This document shows, piece after piece, positions 45,624 through 56,921 of a stretch of DNA of 64,000 nt. Position numbers and translations under genes: made by a program. The DNA is from Flammula alnicola (Eukaryota > Basidiomycota > Agaricomycetes > Agaricales > Strophariaceae), in NCBI GenBank assembly GCA_015499995.1, contig JADNRV010000263.1, positions 1-64,000 on the forward strand, given 5' to 3'. Numbering within the stretch: the first letter of the stretch is position 1; each line of letters opens with the position of its first letter. The notes under the pieces were generated by a model that was not told where the DNA came from, made no database searches, and saw only the letters and a list, made by a program, of their open reading frames with translations.

Positions 45624-48600
45624 ATGGGTGATATTCAAACACGGCCATTTTCAAAGAACTACAGGTTGAGTCCAGCGTTCACCTCTCGCACCATTTTGGG
45701 CGTGTGTACGCCCATGCTGACAGTTATTCATCTCCTATGCACTTTGAATTTACAGTGGTCTTATTAACCAGTCTGTTATTGCCATTGGAATAACCGTACT
45801 ATGTGTTACTGGTCAAGAGCTGATGAAGCGACGGCGGAGGGGCAAAGCCCTGCTCGAGCCAGGTGTAGGGCTGGGGAGCAGAGAGTCATGGGAATTTGGC
45901 TAGTGAGTTCAATCATTATTTACGACCTCGGGCCCCATGCCGTTCACGCAACTAATATTCCGCGATAGCCTATATCAAGGGAGATCGTGGGCAAGGTGAG
46001 CAACTGAACTACTACATATCAGATTCCGTGTCAATGATGTCAATGCTTTGATTCCAGGTTTCCGTCTCCGCCGTCGCCTGTTGGTTGGCCATTATCCTGG
46101 GTAAAACAAGCGATGGACTTTCCGGAGGACAAGCTAAACGAGTTACGTGGGTTGGATGCTAGCATTTACATACGTTTTCTGCGGGGCTGCTGTACGTCTT
46201 TTCGAAGCATCCTCCATGATCGATGCTAATTATAGATACAGTCTGGTTCTCCCTCCTCCAGATGCTCACCACCTTTCCGATCCTATTTCCCATCCATGTC
46301 GAATTCTCCGAGAATTCTGTTTCGCCGAAGTCTATGACTCGAGCCTCGATATCCTCGTTGGTGGGCACACGCAAGGGATTGTCCTTATTGTGGATCCATA
46401 TCTGCCTGCTATTCTGGGTCACGCTTTCCTGGATGGGAACACTCTTTTGGGTGTGTAATGGAGCGTTCAAACTGCGTGCCGCCAGGCTCGAGGCGGCTGC
46501 CAAGCGCGCAGTAGAAACTCGCGAAGGCCTTCAAGAAGAAGATAAGACTTATTACGAGCATCCTCACCCGCAATATGGCTTCAAAGACGTTCCATCCCGC
46601 ACACGAGATGCGCCGACCAAAGGGCTTCGTTTGCGCACGATCATGGTCTCCAATATCCCCGGTTCCTTGAGAAACGAGAAAAGTCTTCAGGAGTACTTCG
46701 AGTATTACATGTCGCGCAAGGTCGAGAAGCCGTCTCTGGGTATTACCCCATCTACCCAACCTGGATTCCTGAACAAATCGTTCGCGTTCCTATTTAATCG
46801 AGCGAAAAGGATTCCGGCGCATCTTCCGATCAAACCATTAGTCCAACGACAAGACCGAGACGGCGATTCGGAAGAGGGTGGGGAGAGCAAAGGCGAACGC
46901 AAGAAGTCGGGTTCTCGAAGAAATTTGGATGTCCCAGTGATCGAACGTGTCGTCGTTGCTCGCAAAATGACCGAACTCGCTTCCTTGTTGGAACGTCGAG
47001 AGGATATTCTCGTTCTCCTTGAAACGGCACACATTAAGTTGGCTAATAAGGCTCTATTGGCGGTAAAAACTGCCATGGAACGCAAGTTGGCCAACAAGTC
47101 GATCGCGCAAATGGCATCCAAAGCTTCAGAGGTTGCGAAGCAGCGAAGATCCCTTGCCAATGCCGCCGCCGCCGCCGTGGACCCCGAACGCGGAGAACCC
47201 CAGGAGGAAGGTGCTTTGGATGAAGAGGAAAGAATGGAGCAGCTTATCGAGGTCCTCGGTCCTTTCGTAAACGAGTTCGGCACCCAGCGACCGTTGTCGA
47301 CGCGTTCCAGGAAAGCAGTGTCGAGGACATCGCGACAAGCTTTCCGGAAAGTTCGCACGCAACCTTCCGAAGATTCAGATGGCTCAGACTCGCCTGTCAA
47401 TATCGATGGCTATCCGCCTTCGTCTCCTAAAAGCCGTTCGCAAGAGAAGACAATATGGGATGCGCTTCTTTCTTTACCACGGACAAGCCTCGACGCCTAC
47501 CAACCGCTTGTCAACCTCAGCCATCTGTTTCGGGGAAAGGTCGTGCCTTCGATCGATTATTACACAGCGAAACTCAACCTCTTGACCTCGCTCATCACTG
47601 AGAATCGGTCGAAAGCGGTCTCCGACTACGATCCTGTTTCTACGGCTTTTGTCACCTTTGCGGACCCTGCAGACGCGAGGAGGGCCTGCAAGTACTTGGC
47701 CGTCCATCCTAACGACCCTCTGGCTTGTTTGGTCACCATGGCCCCGGCATATCAAGATATCGACTGGATACGGGTGATGAAATCATCCTACAGAGGAGAG
47801 GTAATCTTCTGTGATATGCATGGCCGTTCGTTAGCTGATAATTTGGATGTAGTTTGTCAAAGACTGGGTTGTCAATATTGGCGTTTGGTAAGATTGTACT
47901 ATCTCTAGCACGGTCCGAAGGCTGAACCCAAAGCAATAGGGCTTTTACGCTGTTTTGGCTCTTCCCGGTGTCCCTTCTCGTCGGTTTGGTCTCCATCCAA
48001 AACATCAGTTTATTCTGGCCTAGTTTGGTGAGTTCTCCCTATCAAGTCGCTCTCCGTTGTCTAATACTTTTTCTAGAAAGCCTATCTTGACCGCCATGAA
48101 TGGCAAAGCGAAGTCATTCAATCCTTCATCCCCACCCTTCTTGTTGCATTGCTAGCCCTCCTCATTCCACTGATCCTGCTCCTCATCGCCAAGAAAGCAC
48201 ACACGATAACGACACTTTCCGCACTTCACGACCTCATCATGACACGATACTACAAATTTCTTATTGTCAATGTCCTTGTTTTTTTCTGTGTCGGCACGGC
48301 TGCCCTGCAGTCGTTCCTCAATTCATTCCGGTCTCCATCTCATATCGACGTAATACAAACTGTAGCATCCAGCTTCCCCACCGCTGGCCCATTCTATGTT
48401 GGTTGGCGTGAGTACTTCTTTCGTCTCTCCTCCAAGGTCGTGCTAACGAACAAAATCTAGTCATTTTCACAACTGCTATGCATGGAGGATTTGAGCTGGC
48501 TTTATGTAAGTTTCCAAGCGTATAAAATTTACTCAGAAACTAATTTTTGACATTCAGTCGGCGTACGTCATCTATGTCGGCTTTGGAATGTACAGTAGTT

Positions 48601-50762
48601 CACATTTGTTTCTAGCTGCCTCTCATTCTATACCCCAAGACATCACGGCAAGTCACACCGTATGTATCAGTTTATTTGGATATATGTTCGCTCCTGCAAT
48701 TGATGATTTTTATTGCAATAGACGCAAGCGTGCTGTCGGCGTTCGCCCACGAACATTTAATTTTTATTGTGAGATTTTATGTCTCTGATGAGAAGGTCAT
48801 CCAGTACTGACTGACTGTCATGCTTCAGATTGGCTCCCAAATCATACCCTCGTCATTCATGTGCTACTCTTGTTCTCTGTTCTCAATCCAGTTGTGTTAC
48901 CATTCGGAACATTGTACTTCTTTATTCAATCTGGTTCGTCGCGCTTTCCTCGACGTCTTAACACTATCTGATTCTTTTCTGTGTCTTTTATTTATTCAGG
49001 AGTCGTTAAGAATCAAGTAAGACTCGCTCTTAATTGTTAAGGCGATTTCATGCTAATTTTTTGAATAGCTCATTCATGTTTATGCCAAGAATTACGAAGG
49101 AGATGGTCGTGTGCTCATCATTAGAATTGTTCGGTATACCCTCGACGGCTTGATTCTGGCTCAGGTTTGTGATAGATTTGACTAGACCTGGTTATTCAGA
49201 AAGCTGAGAACAGTTTTAGGCGGTCTTCCTCGCCTATATGGTCGTGCTCAAGAAAAGTGCGAATGTCGGACTCGCCGCCTTTTTGATAGTCTTTACAGCC
49301 ATCGTTAAGTTGATGTAAGTAAACTCGAAGCCGTATTAATTGCCGCTGCTAATGGGTGTCCAGAATGACTCGAATGTGCCGTGCGCAGTACGAACTTGAC
49401 GATATAGTGGAGGCCGATTTTGTCTGTCATGGCCACCGTCGGCAACCTTCACATCTACAAGATCCCGAAGCTGAGGAACTGATCGGCAGCCACGAAAAAG
49501 ACCATTCTCCTAACGGCATCACAAAGCCTCATCGGGCTCGAACGTCTATGCTTACCTGGAGAATTCCAGCATGGGTCAACTTTTCTTATTCGACTATGCA
49601 TCAGGGAGGACGTCGTCCTCAGCACAGGCGGCCTAATCCATTTGGCCCTCATAAAGATAAAGATTTGACCGGAGCACCCACTTTAGCCAAACCTCAAGCT
49701 GCAAAAGCTGAGCCGAAGCCAACAGACGCTGGAGTCGCTGGACCCTCAAGTACAACGAAGGTCACTCCTGATGGGTATCCATGGAACATGCCCGAAACGA
49801 AACCGAAGCACGATCCTGGAGTGATGAACCTTGATATGGATACTTTAACGGTATCGGGTCCTGTGATACCCCATCCACCTCCTATTCCTTGGGATGATCA
49901 AGCTACCATCGACTTGCCCTACGATAACCCATTCTACACAAGGACGATCGAAAATGTATTGTGGTTGCCGAGGAATCCCACTGGCATCCTGGATCTGGAC
50001 GACACAGTGGATTTGAGGGTTGCCATACCTGTCGAACTTTCAGCAGGTCGTTTGGGTACTTGGTTAGGTCTCGGGGAAACGGAATCGCCCGAAGAGCTAT
50101 CTCGAATTGCGAGTAACGAGTCAACGCCCGCCACCTTGAATGTGCCAAAGTCGCCCATTGCAGCACAGACGGCACTACCAGAAGTGGACGGCACGGAGGA
50201 AATTGACTTGCCCCTCATCATCGCCAAACGTGTTCAAGCCAAAGAACCGGATGTTGAACACGCCGTTCGACCTCGAAAGTCGTCCATGTTTCAGCGGAAG
50301 GCTAGCGGTGGCGAAAAGGCTAATACCGGTGCTATGTCTCTGTCAATGCGGCGGCAACCCACGGTTATGGACCGACCCACGCTTCCCACCTTCCGCTCTT
50401 TCTCGGACGGTACACCACCTATTGCACGGGGAAGATCTTCGTCCATTATGTCGACGCTCCAGGTACCGCCGTCCACGGTGGAGCGGGCTCGTTCCTTGGA
50501 TCAAGAACCCGGCGCCAGACCGGACGCACATGCCCAGGCTGATTTCGTAGCAGCCAATAGCTCCTCTTCGCAGATATCATTGAACACGCCGAAGTTGTCG
50601 CGAGGTCAAAATGTCTCTGCAGCGAAGGCAATTTTCCACGAAGTTCTGGCTGAGGAACGACAGGCACTGCGCGATAGGTTGGAGGAAGAAACTGCTGAAG
50701 CGAGCCAGCCGCAAGGCACGAAATCGTGGCTGACTTCATGGATGTTTAAGAAGAGGGATTGA
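45624..50762 (+). CDS. CSC1/OSCA (DUF221) calcium-permeable channel
   Basis: A multi-pass membrane channel of the CSC1/OSCA/TMEM63 family, opened by osmotic or mechanical stress. Many exons: MGDIQTRPFSKNY opens at 45,624, and the small exons encode QSVIAIGITVLCVTGQELM and FPSPPSPVGWPLSWVKQAMD. A large exon (about 46,220-47,800) carries the FPILFPIHVEFSE segment, the RTIMVSNIP motif and the long cytosolic RNA-recognition-like loop. Then come small membrane exons (RKRAVGVRPRTFNFY, LPNHTLVIHVLLLFSVLNP, VKNQLIHVYAKNYEGDG). The last exon (49,363-50,762) is a 460-residue Pro/Ser-rich tail ending in KSWLTSWMFKKRD. Near 48,560-48,720 two introns must be spliced to keep FGLPLILYPKTSRQVTPRKR. The gene looks intact. 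Confidence 0.9.
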
Positions 50763-51273
50763 TGACCATCTTAGTACGGAGTTTCTTGCATACATATTTC
50801 ATGGTTGCGCATTTGATACCCTCAGAATAATTATAGAGTATTCCTATTTGCTGTATTTTAATTACCTCGGTGCATGTCCATCCATATCTTGAACTTGAAA
50901 AGGCAGGACTAATATGATTGAGAATCCGATCCACAACAGATGTCAGACTGTACTTGGTCTTCGTTCTTGCTTGGTTCCACCATCTTGTTGGAATATTTAG
51001 TCCATCTGAATCTCATGTTCAAGAAATAATCCTACTTGCAAGGGTATTTTTGGGGTGGTTCAAGCCTGCATCTCACACTGTCCACTGGCATTTAAATGGA
51101 ACATCCAAGTGTACACAATTCAGATTGAAACATGAAAGTACAACATTACAAATACTATTTCTCAAGTGCCCAAAGGATGCCTACTTGTAACTTCTTTTCA
51201 TCTCTGCACAAAATTGCATGGAAGCCACAAGCGTGAGACTCAATGTCAGACCGGACGAACTCATGTCGACTAC
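50763..51273. other. Intergenic between convergent genes
   Basis: AT-rich 3' flanks of the channel (+) and superoxide dismutase (-) genes. No ORF is supported. Confidence 0.5.
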
Positions 51274-52144
51274 TCAGGCGAGTCCTGTTGGAATATAAGG
51301 CGTTGGGAGGTGTTGTAGGAGATAGTACTGCTTACCGATGACTCCACATGCAGCTCGAGCACCCGCATTACCAGTCTTGAGAGATTCGTCGTTACCTCCA
51401 CGACCGAGGTCATCCGTGCCCTGCAAAGGATATGATGCATGAACAAAGTGTACTGAATGAGCATTTGAGTAGGATGTCCAAACTGACAGCATGTACCACG
51501 ACAGAGCGCCTGAAGGTAATTCAATAAGGTAAACAACACTGGATTTGGAGGAGCTTGTACTCACCCAACGATACTGGTAAGACCGCTGAGAGAGATCAGA
51601 CGGTCCGAAATCACAAAGTTGGCTTCCCCAGACTCGTCGCTTTCTATGTTACCCAAGTCGCCGACATGTCTCGAGGAGGCATCTGGAGCGCCGTGGGTCT
51701 TGCCATATGGATTGAAGTGCGCTCCTGCAGAGAGACAGCCGCCGCTCAAGTCACCAGAGACACTGAAAATTAAAGATATTATAAACGTTCCGCTTTCTAG
51801 AAATCTTTCTGGGAGATGTTGACATACTGTACATGGAAGCCTCTCGAAGCGTTCGGGGTAAGACCCTTGATTTTTCCGGTAACCTTCACAGGATTACGAG
51901 GCGACCTTTGCTCAAAAGTGACTGTTCCAGTGACTGGAGAATCTCCTTTCAGTACGACTACAGCCTAGGTAAAGACATTCAGCATAACTATTTTCCAGAT
52001 AAAACCTCAGCAACAAACCTTAGTGACTCTAGGAGCAGCAGCTTCCCCGAAGAACACTTTGTAGCCAAAGAAGAGAGACAAAACTGCCAGTGCTCCCAAA
52101 AGAATCGGCTTGAAAGACGACTTTTGTTTGCCGTAGGGATCCAT
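51274..52144 (-). CDS. Cu/Zn superoxide dismutase with N-terminal membrane anchor
   Basis: Six exons (52144-52019, 51964-51828, 51762-51565, 51509-51488, 51420-51336, 51284-51274) sum to 579 nt (192 aa). It converts superoxide to O2 and H2O2. Ligands are complete: FHVH, HFNP, KTHG, RHVGD and VVVHA for Cu and Zn; GGC and ACGVIG give the disulfide cysteines; [13 protein letters not shown] ends the domain. Unlike cytosolic SOD1 it begins [20 protein letters not shown], then [12 protein letters not shown], a single hydrophobic anchor, so the domain should face the lumen or outside. The 22-nt and 11-nt exons are real because they supply VVVHA and the terminal residues. It is divergent from the esterase gene. 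Confidence 0.92.
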
Positions 52145-52696
52145 TTTATGTCGACTGGCTGTATTTCCAGTCTAAGTTCGTCCAGGAGCAGCGTGAGGGA
52201 TGTTGTGAGAGCACATCGAATTAATAAAGCTCAGCGCTCAATCTTAGTGATGACGGCACGAGACGAGAATGATGATAAATTGGTGCCGGTCCGGGTACCC
52301 GTCACACACATCTGATACGACTTCACAACAACGACTCTTACTGAAGACTCTCACTCGGTCCTCATCGCAGCTGATGCACCCCTTACGATTCCAAGCAAAC
52401 TTAATTCTTGACAGAATGTGCTAAATCTTTTCCCTCAAGTTATTGCTAGGAGGTTCTTGAACGACGTCTTGGTTCGCGAATGGTTTCCAAAATGTTTACA
52501 GCTGGGATACAGACATGCCAGTGGCGGACCGATGCGTTGATGAGAAGGCCCCCTCGTAATCATCTGACAGACTTGCTCTCGTATTCATCCCCCACATTCG
52601 TCGCTGTTGGAAATCGTGGATATAAGTTCTTATGATTTCGATGTACTTCAGACTTCTGCAAATCAATTGCCAGCACCCTTCTCGAGGAATCCAACC
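52145..52696. promoter_or_regulatory. Divergent intergenic region, SOD (-) and esterase (+)
   Basis: 552 bp between two start codons facing apart. No other gene is seen and no specific site was identified. Confidence 0.45.
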
Positions 52697-54414
52697 ATGA
52701 AGCCATTAGCGCGATTATTCGCAGTTGTTCTACTTAATGCTGGCTTGCACGCTCTTGCGTTATCTTCCCAAGAAAACCCGCAGGAGAGGGGTTTACTAAA
52801 GCCAAAATTCAACTGGGACAACATCAAATACGTCCATGCTTTTGGCGACTCTTACTCTTTCGTGCAGGGTACAAGGGGAAATGGCAATTTCAGGTATGTT
52901 GTGGCGTCAATTCTCACTTCAATAATATTGACGCGTAATCATTTCAATTGGACAGTTTCATAGGAGACGCTTTGCATTTTTCATTTACGCCTCAGCAACT
53001 GTTAACAGACGAGATAATACCGAGGAATGTACGCCGCTGTGGAGTTTCGTGTGCATATATGCGCGGTACTAACAAGTAACTGGTATGACAGACTAGTTCC
53101 GAAGGATCTAATTGGGTGCGAGCATTTCCTGTCATTTATCGAGACATAATCTCCCTACGACAAGTAGCTTGAATTTTTAACAGGATGTTTCGAGGGCAGA
53201 CCGTCAGATTGCAAGAAGCAGCTCTGGGACTTCGCATTTGCGGGCGCGGACATAGATGGAACTTTGTAGGCCTCCCAAATGTTTTAAACAAGATTTACGG
53301 GCCCCGGCGAGCTGATCATGTTGTTACCCATCAAATAGACTGCCTTTGCACCATAATTTCACGATTCCTCTTGTCGACCAAGTGAAGCAATGGATCGAGT
53401 TTGCCGCCGATATTATCCCGCATCCTGTTGGCCAAACGCTGACGACCTGGTGGATCGGAATCAACGACACAGGAGACACGATAACCAACGCCACGGTGCG
53501 TGCGACTCGCGGCATGGCCTGACACTGCATATTGGACACCGCGCTAATCTTGAAACAATTGTAATTGCGCCATATGTGCCATTAGATCACTGACTTCAAA
53601 GCATTTTGGGACGTGGAAATGACTTCGTACTTCAAGGCAGTGGTACGTACGCAGCACCTGAGGCACTGTTTTCATAGTGGGATAGCTGACTGATTGGATA
53701 CATTACCGTTGTGGGATTGCAGCAAGCAGCTACAGACCATGGATTGCATACGCACCTCTTCCTTAATGTGCCCCCGGAAGAACGTGCACCTGGCTCGATA
53801 AGCAGCCCCACGAAAGCGGCGCTGTTGAAGGAGCACATTGACGACTTCAATTCCGTGTTAGCCACCCATATAGAAGCCTTTGAAGCTACCAATCTTGGTG
53901 CGTGACTCCATATCCATTCATATCATCGATTGACATGCAGCTGGCTATGCTTCCCGTTCTATTCTGGTTGTATAGACACCACGGTGCTGACTTTCGACGC
54001 CCACTCGTGGTTCAGCATGGTTTTGGATAATCCACACCCGTTCGGGTTTACAAATACGACCGGGTATGTTCTTTCTCCATGATCGATCTACTGAAGATTT
54101 CCTTCCGTTCCGAATCTGTTCCGTTTATCCGTTCGTCTTGAAAATCAAATAATTCCATGCTAATAATAATAACTTTGCCTCCGTCTTCCCCAGATTCTGC
54201 ACGTGTGCCACTCCGACCGGATTTTTCTGGTTCAGTTGAGTCTAATTCTATCTGTCTCTCACCCTCCGGCGCCGCTGACGGGATTGTAAATACTCATCCT
54301 CGCCTCGCCTCACCTTGCGTCATGTCATCGCCTGTTTCAGATACCGGCCATCCGACCGAGCGAGTGCACCAGCTGTTGGCCCAGGCGATCGAGGCTCAGC
54401 TGCGCGCCCAGTGA
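52697..54414 (+). CDS. Secreted GDSL/SGNH esterase, CE16-type
   Basis: Ten exons (52697-52893, 52956-53028, 53092-53115, 53168-53265, 53339-53495, 53586-53642, 53723-53897, 53976-54063, 54194-54234, 54341-54414) sum to 984 nt (327 aa). The signal peptide is MKPLARLFAVVLLNAGLHAL. SGNH blocks are FGDSYSF (nucleophile Ser), FAGADI (Gly block), WIGINDTGDT (Asn block) and TGHPTERVH (catalytic His). The FCTC segment near the end is typical of fungal CE16 acetylesterases, which remove acetyl groups from plant cell-wall oligosaccharides. Exon 3 is a 24-nt microexon (TSSEGSNW). Exon 4 uses an acceptor at AAGTAG rather than the later AACAG, which would break the frame. Confidence 0.9.
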
Positions 54415-54959
54415 TGTGCGATACGTCATTTAAGCTGTCATCGACGCTGCCAACGAACGGAACCACAACGCCAGTTAGTTAGAATAGGCTTGCTCTCGAC
54501 TTCAATTGAGGTTGTTTTAAAAAAAACGTCAGTGTTAACGCCACAGCAGGGACATGATTCTTGACTGGGTTTTTTCTTCCCGTGTTCTATGTATATGTAC
54601 GTAGAGAGGGAGAAGGAAAAGGGTTGCATACAATGGGGCCGGGTGTGAAGGAAAGAATAGAACAGAACTGCGAAGAATGATTTCGAAGTTCGAACCAATG
54701 ACAGGCATTGCGTGAGTTTTACCGATAAGCACAACAACAAAAGCGGCAAGGCATGCTCAAGGCGCCGCGTGAAAACAGAAAAGGGGTGTCAAGATGAAAA
54801 TAATCAAGATAAGGAGGGAAACAGAAAGGGAATTATCGTAGAGTAAAAAGCGCTGTGAGACAGGTATCCTTCTCTGAGCGTGCAGGGTGGTAATTTCATG
54901 TTGCAGTCCACACCAAAAAAATAAATACTAACAAAACAAAAACAGAAGAAAAGGGGCGC
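54415..54959. other. Intergenic between convergent genes
   Basis: 3' flanks of the esterase (+) and VAP (-) genes. No ORF supported. Confidence 0.5.
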
Positions 54960-56365
54960 TCAGAAGAAGAGATATGTCGTAATGAACACTCCTAGCGCGA
55001 TGATGACGACAATTTGAAGTGGGACACCCTCCTGCTGAATCGGAGCGTCCTCGACGATCGTCTGCACGTCCGAGCCGGCAGCGCTGTCCGCGTCCGAGAG
55101 CTTTCTTGTTCGCCGGCGCAGTTCTTGTGCGGTCGTGAGAGCGGCGATTTGCGCCTTCAGCCGCTCGATCTCCACTTGCGCTACGTTGAACTTGGCGTAC
55201 AGCTCTTCATTTATTGGGTTCTCTCTGGTAATGATGATGGGCGCAGGTTGGGGCACAAGTGTTGGTTCGCGGCGGAGGGGCTCTGGTGCTGCTGGGGGTT
55301 CGACGACGGGTTCGGGGGCAGGTGCAGGAATGTCGGGTTCGGGAGCGTATTCGGGGGCAGGAGCAGCGGGCAGTTCCAATGATGGCTCGGCGACAGGTTC
55401 CACGACCACTGGAGCTTGCTGAGGCTCAGGCTCCTGTGATACCGAGCGCTCGAAGTCATCCGGGGGCGGCGTGTGCGCACGCTCTTCCTGGATCGTTTGC
55501 TCAGAAGGGGCGGGGGCAAAATGGGAATCGAGATTGGGCAGATGACCGTTCGTGACTGGTTGTCGCACTGTGTCATAATGCTTGATGTGCGTGTCATGCA
55601 TTAATCAGTTAAATGATTCTTCAACGAGGAGATACTGCGCAACATATCGCTTACCGAATCATTGGCAGTAATCACGGAAGTCATGCCAGCGGCTGCGGTC
55701 TCATCCACCTCCTCGAGTGTTTCGCCTTCGGCGGGGAGATAGGTGACACGGAGTTTCTGTTGGAAGACTTTGCCTTCTTCATTTGTTTCTGGACTGGCCC
55801 ACTAAAAGGTAGAAAGCGACAAAAATTAAAGAATGAGGATTGATGACGCGTTTATAAAAGGAAAGCAAGAATTGCGCACTATGTCGTGCAACGCCAAGGT
55901 CTCTTTGTCAGGAGTGATGATGGTGCTTTGGATGAGGAACTTGTCCTTGCATTTCGTGTTTAGTGGAGGTTCTTCTTTGAGGGCTTGGAGCATGACTGTA
56001 AATACATGTCCGCCTTGTCAATAAAAGTTTCAAACGGAAAAAGGTTAAAAGAAATGCTTACCGGAGACATCAATGCTCTCTCCAGGCTCAACTCTGCCTG
56101 AATTAGGTCGTACACAGTACAACTGATCACTGGAATGTGAGAAAAGGCTATCAAACCAACCGAAAGAACCACAGACGCACCTTTGGAGCGGTAGTTTTGA
56201 CCTTGAATGCTACCGGTTGGGGGTTATTGTTTGTAATGGTCAGAGAGCGTTTCACAAGGGTGGTCAGTGGTCCTAGACGGCAGCTTCAGACACCAGAACA
56301 GCCATTAGAGCAGCATACGCACTTCGGAAGCCGAGGGCATTGCTGGGATTGAGGGAGACGGACAT
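54960..56365 (-). CDS. SCS2: VAP/SCS2-type ER membrane protein (MSP domain)
   Basis: A tail-anchored ER protein that holds FFAT-motif proteins at ER contact sites and influences lipid metabolism. Minus strand, ATG at 56,365. The short first exon (MSVSLNPSNALGFR) is followed by exons with SLTITNNNPQPVAFKVKTTA, VYCVRPNSGRVEPGESIDVS, LNTKCKDKFLIQS and FQQKLRVTYLPAEG, which is a complete MSP domain. The last exon (about 55,580-54,960) has a long Pro/Glu/Ala-rich linker, a coiled coil (NVAQVEIERLKAQIAALTTA) and a C-terminal anchor LQIVVIIALGVFITTYLFF. The linker is longer than in yeast Scs2. Exon joints in the first half were read from splice consensus. Confidence 0.9.
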
Positions 56366-56921
56366 TTTTGGGCGGGAGGATGGCGGTGGGGTGGGCGAAG
56401 AACGATTGAGGTGATGGGCAATGGTCTGCCGACTCAAGAATGAGCTGGCCACGTGGTCTCGCCCATAACCATCACTGGACGCGTGGGAAACCCCTGCTAC
56501 CACTCCATTCAGCACTCCCAGTCCCTCCCCTACAATCACCACCCTCTGGTTCGGTTTCTTGACCATCTCTTGCAAGATTTTTTCGCGTAGATACGTACCT
56601 GGGCCCTTTGGTGGAGTGAAGGGTTTATATACCAGCTCACACCCTCAGGCAAGATCCATCTTCTATACTTAAATGTATGCGTTTTGGTCCTCGTGTTGCA
56701 TGCATGGTCTACGTATTATGAAGTATTAAGGAGGGTATTGAAACAGCTGCTAGTCAGATTGAAGAATCCGTTAAAATGGGGGTATGGTAAGCAAGAGCAA
56801 TCGTTAGTGTTAAGAAATGAGCCCCCATGAGAGATCGTTATAAGAATATGCATCAAGAACAAAATAAAAATCCAACGGCAAAGAACAAGAAAGCATAACA
56901 AAACGTGCAGTCTAACATCAT
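56366..56921. other. Intergenic, no gene seen
   Basis: It holds the VAP promoter (left) and the ABC transporter 3' UTR (right). No ORF supported. Confidence 0.5.

Noticed and set aside
48560..48790. A frameshift in the CSC1/OSCA gene
   Set aside because: Two ordinary introns (donor GTACGT to TTTCTAG, then GTATGT to CAATAG) restore the conserved FGLPLILYPKTSRQVTPRKR segment, so the gene is intact.
53160..53400. A broken frame in the CE16 esterase
   Set aside because: Using the acceptor AAGTAG at 53,167 gives LEFLTGCFEGRPSDC in frame with the rest. The apparent break came from choosing the later AG.
54960..55600. Plus-strand frames opposite the VAP linker, and similar antisense frames opposite FAD2 and the CSC1/OSCA-type gene
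   Set aside because: They mirror GC-rich coding sequence of well-supported genes on the other strand and carry no motif or splice support of their own.
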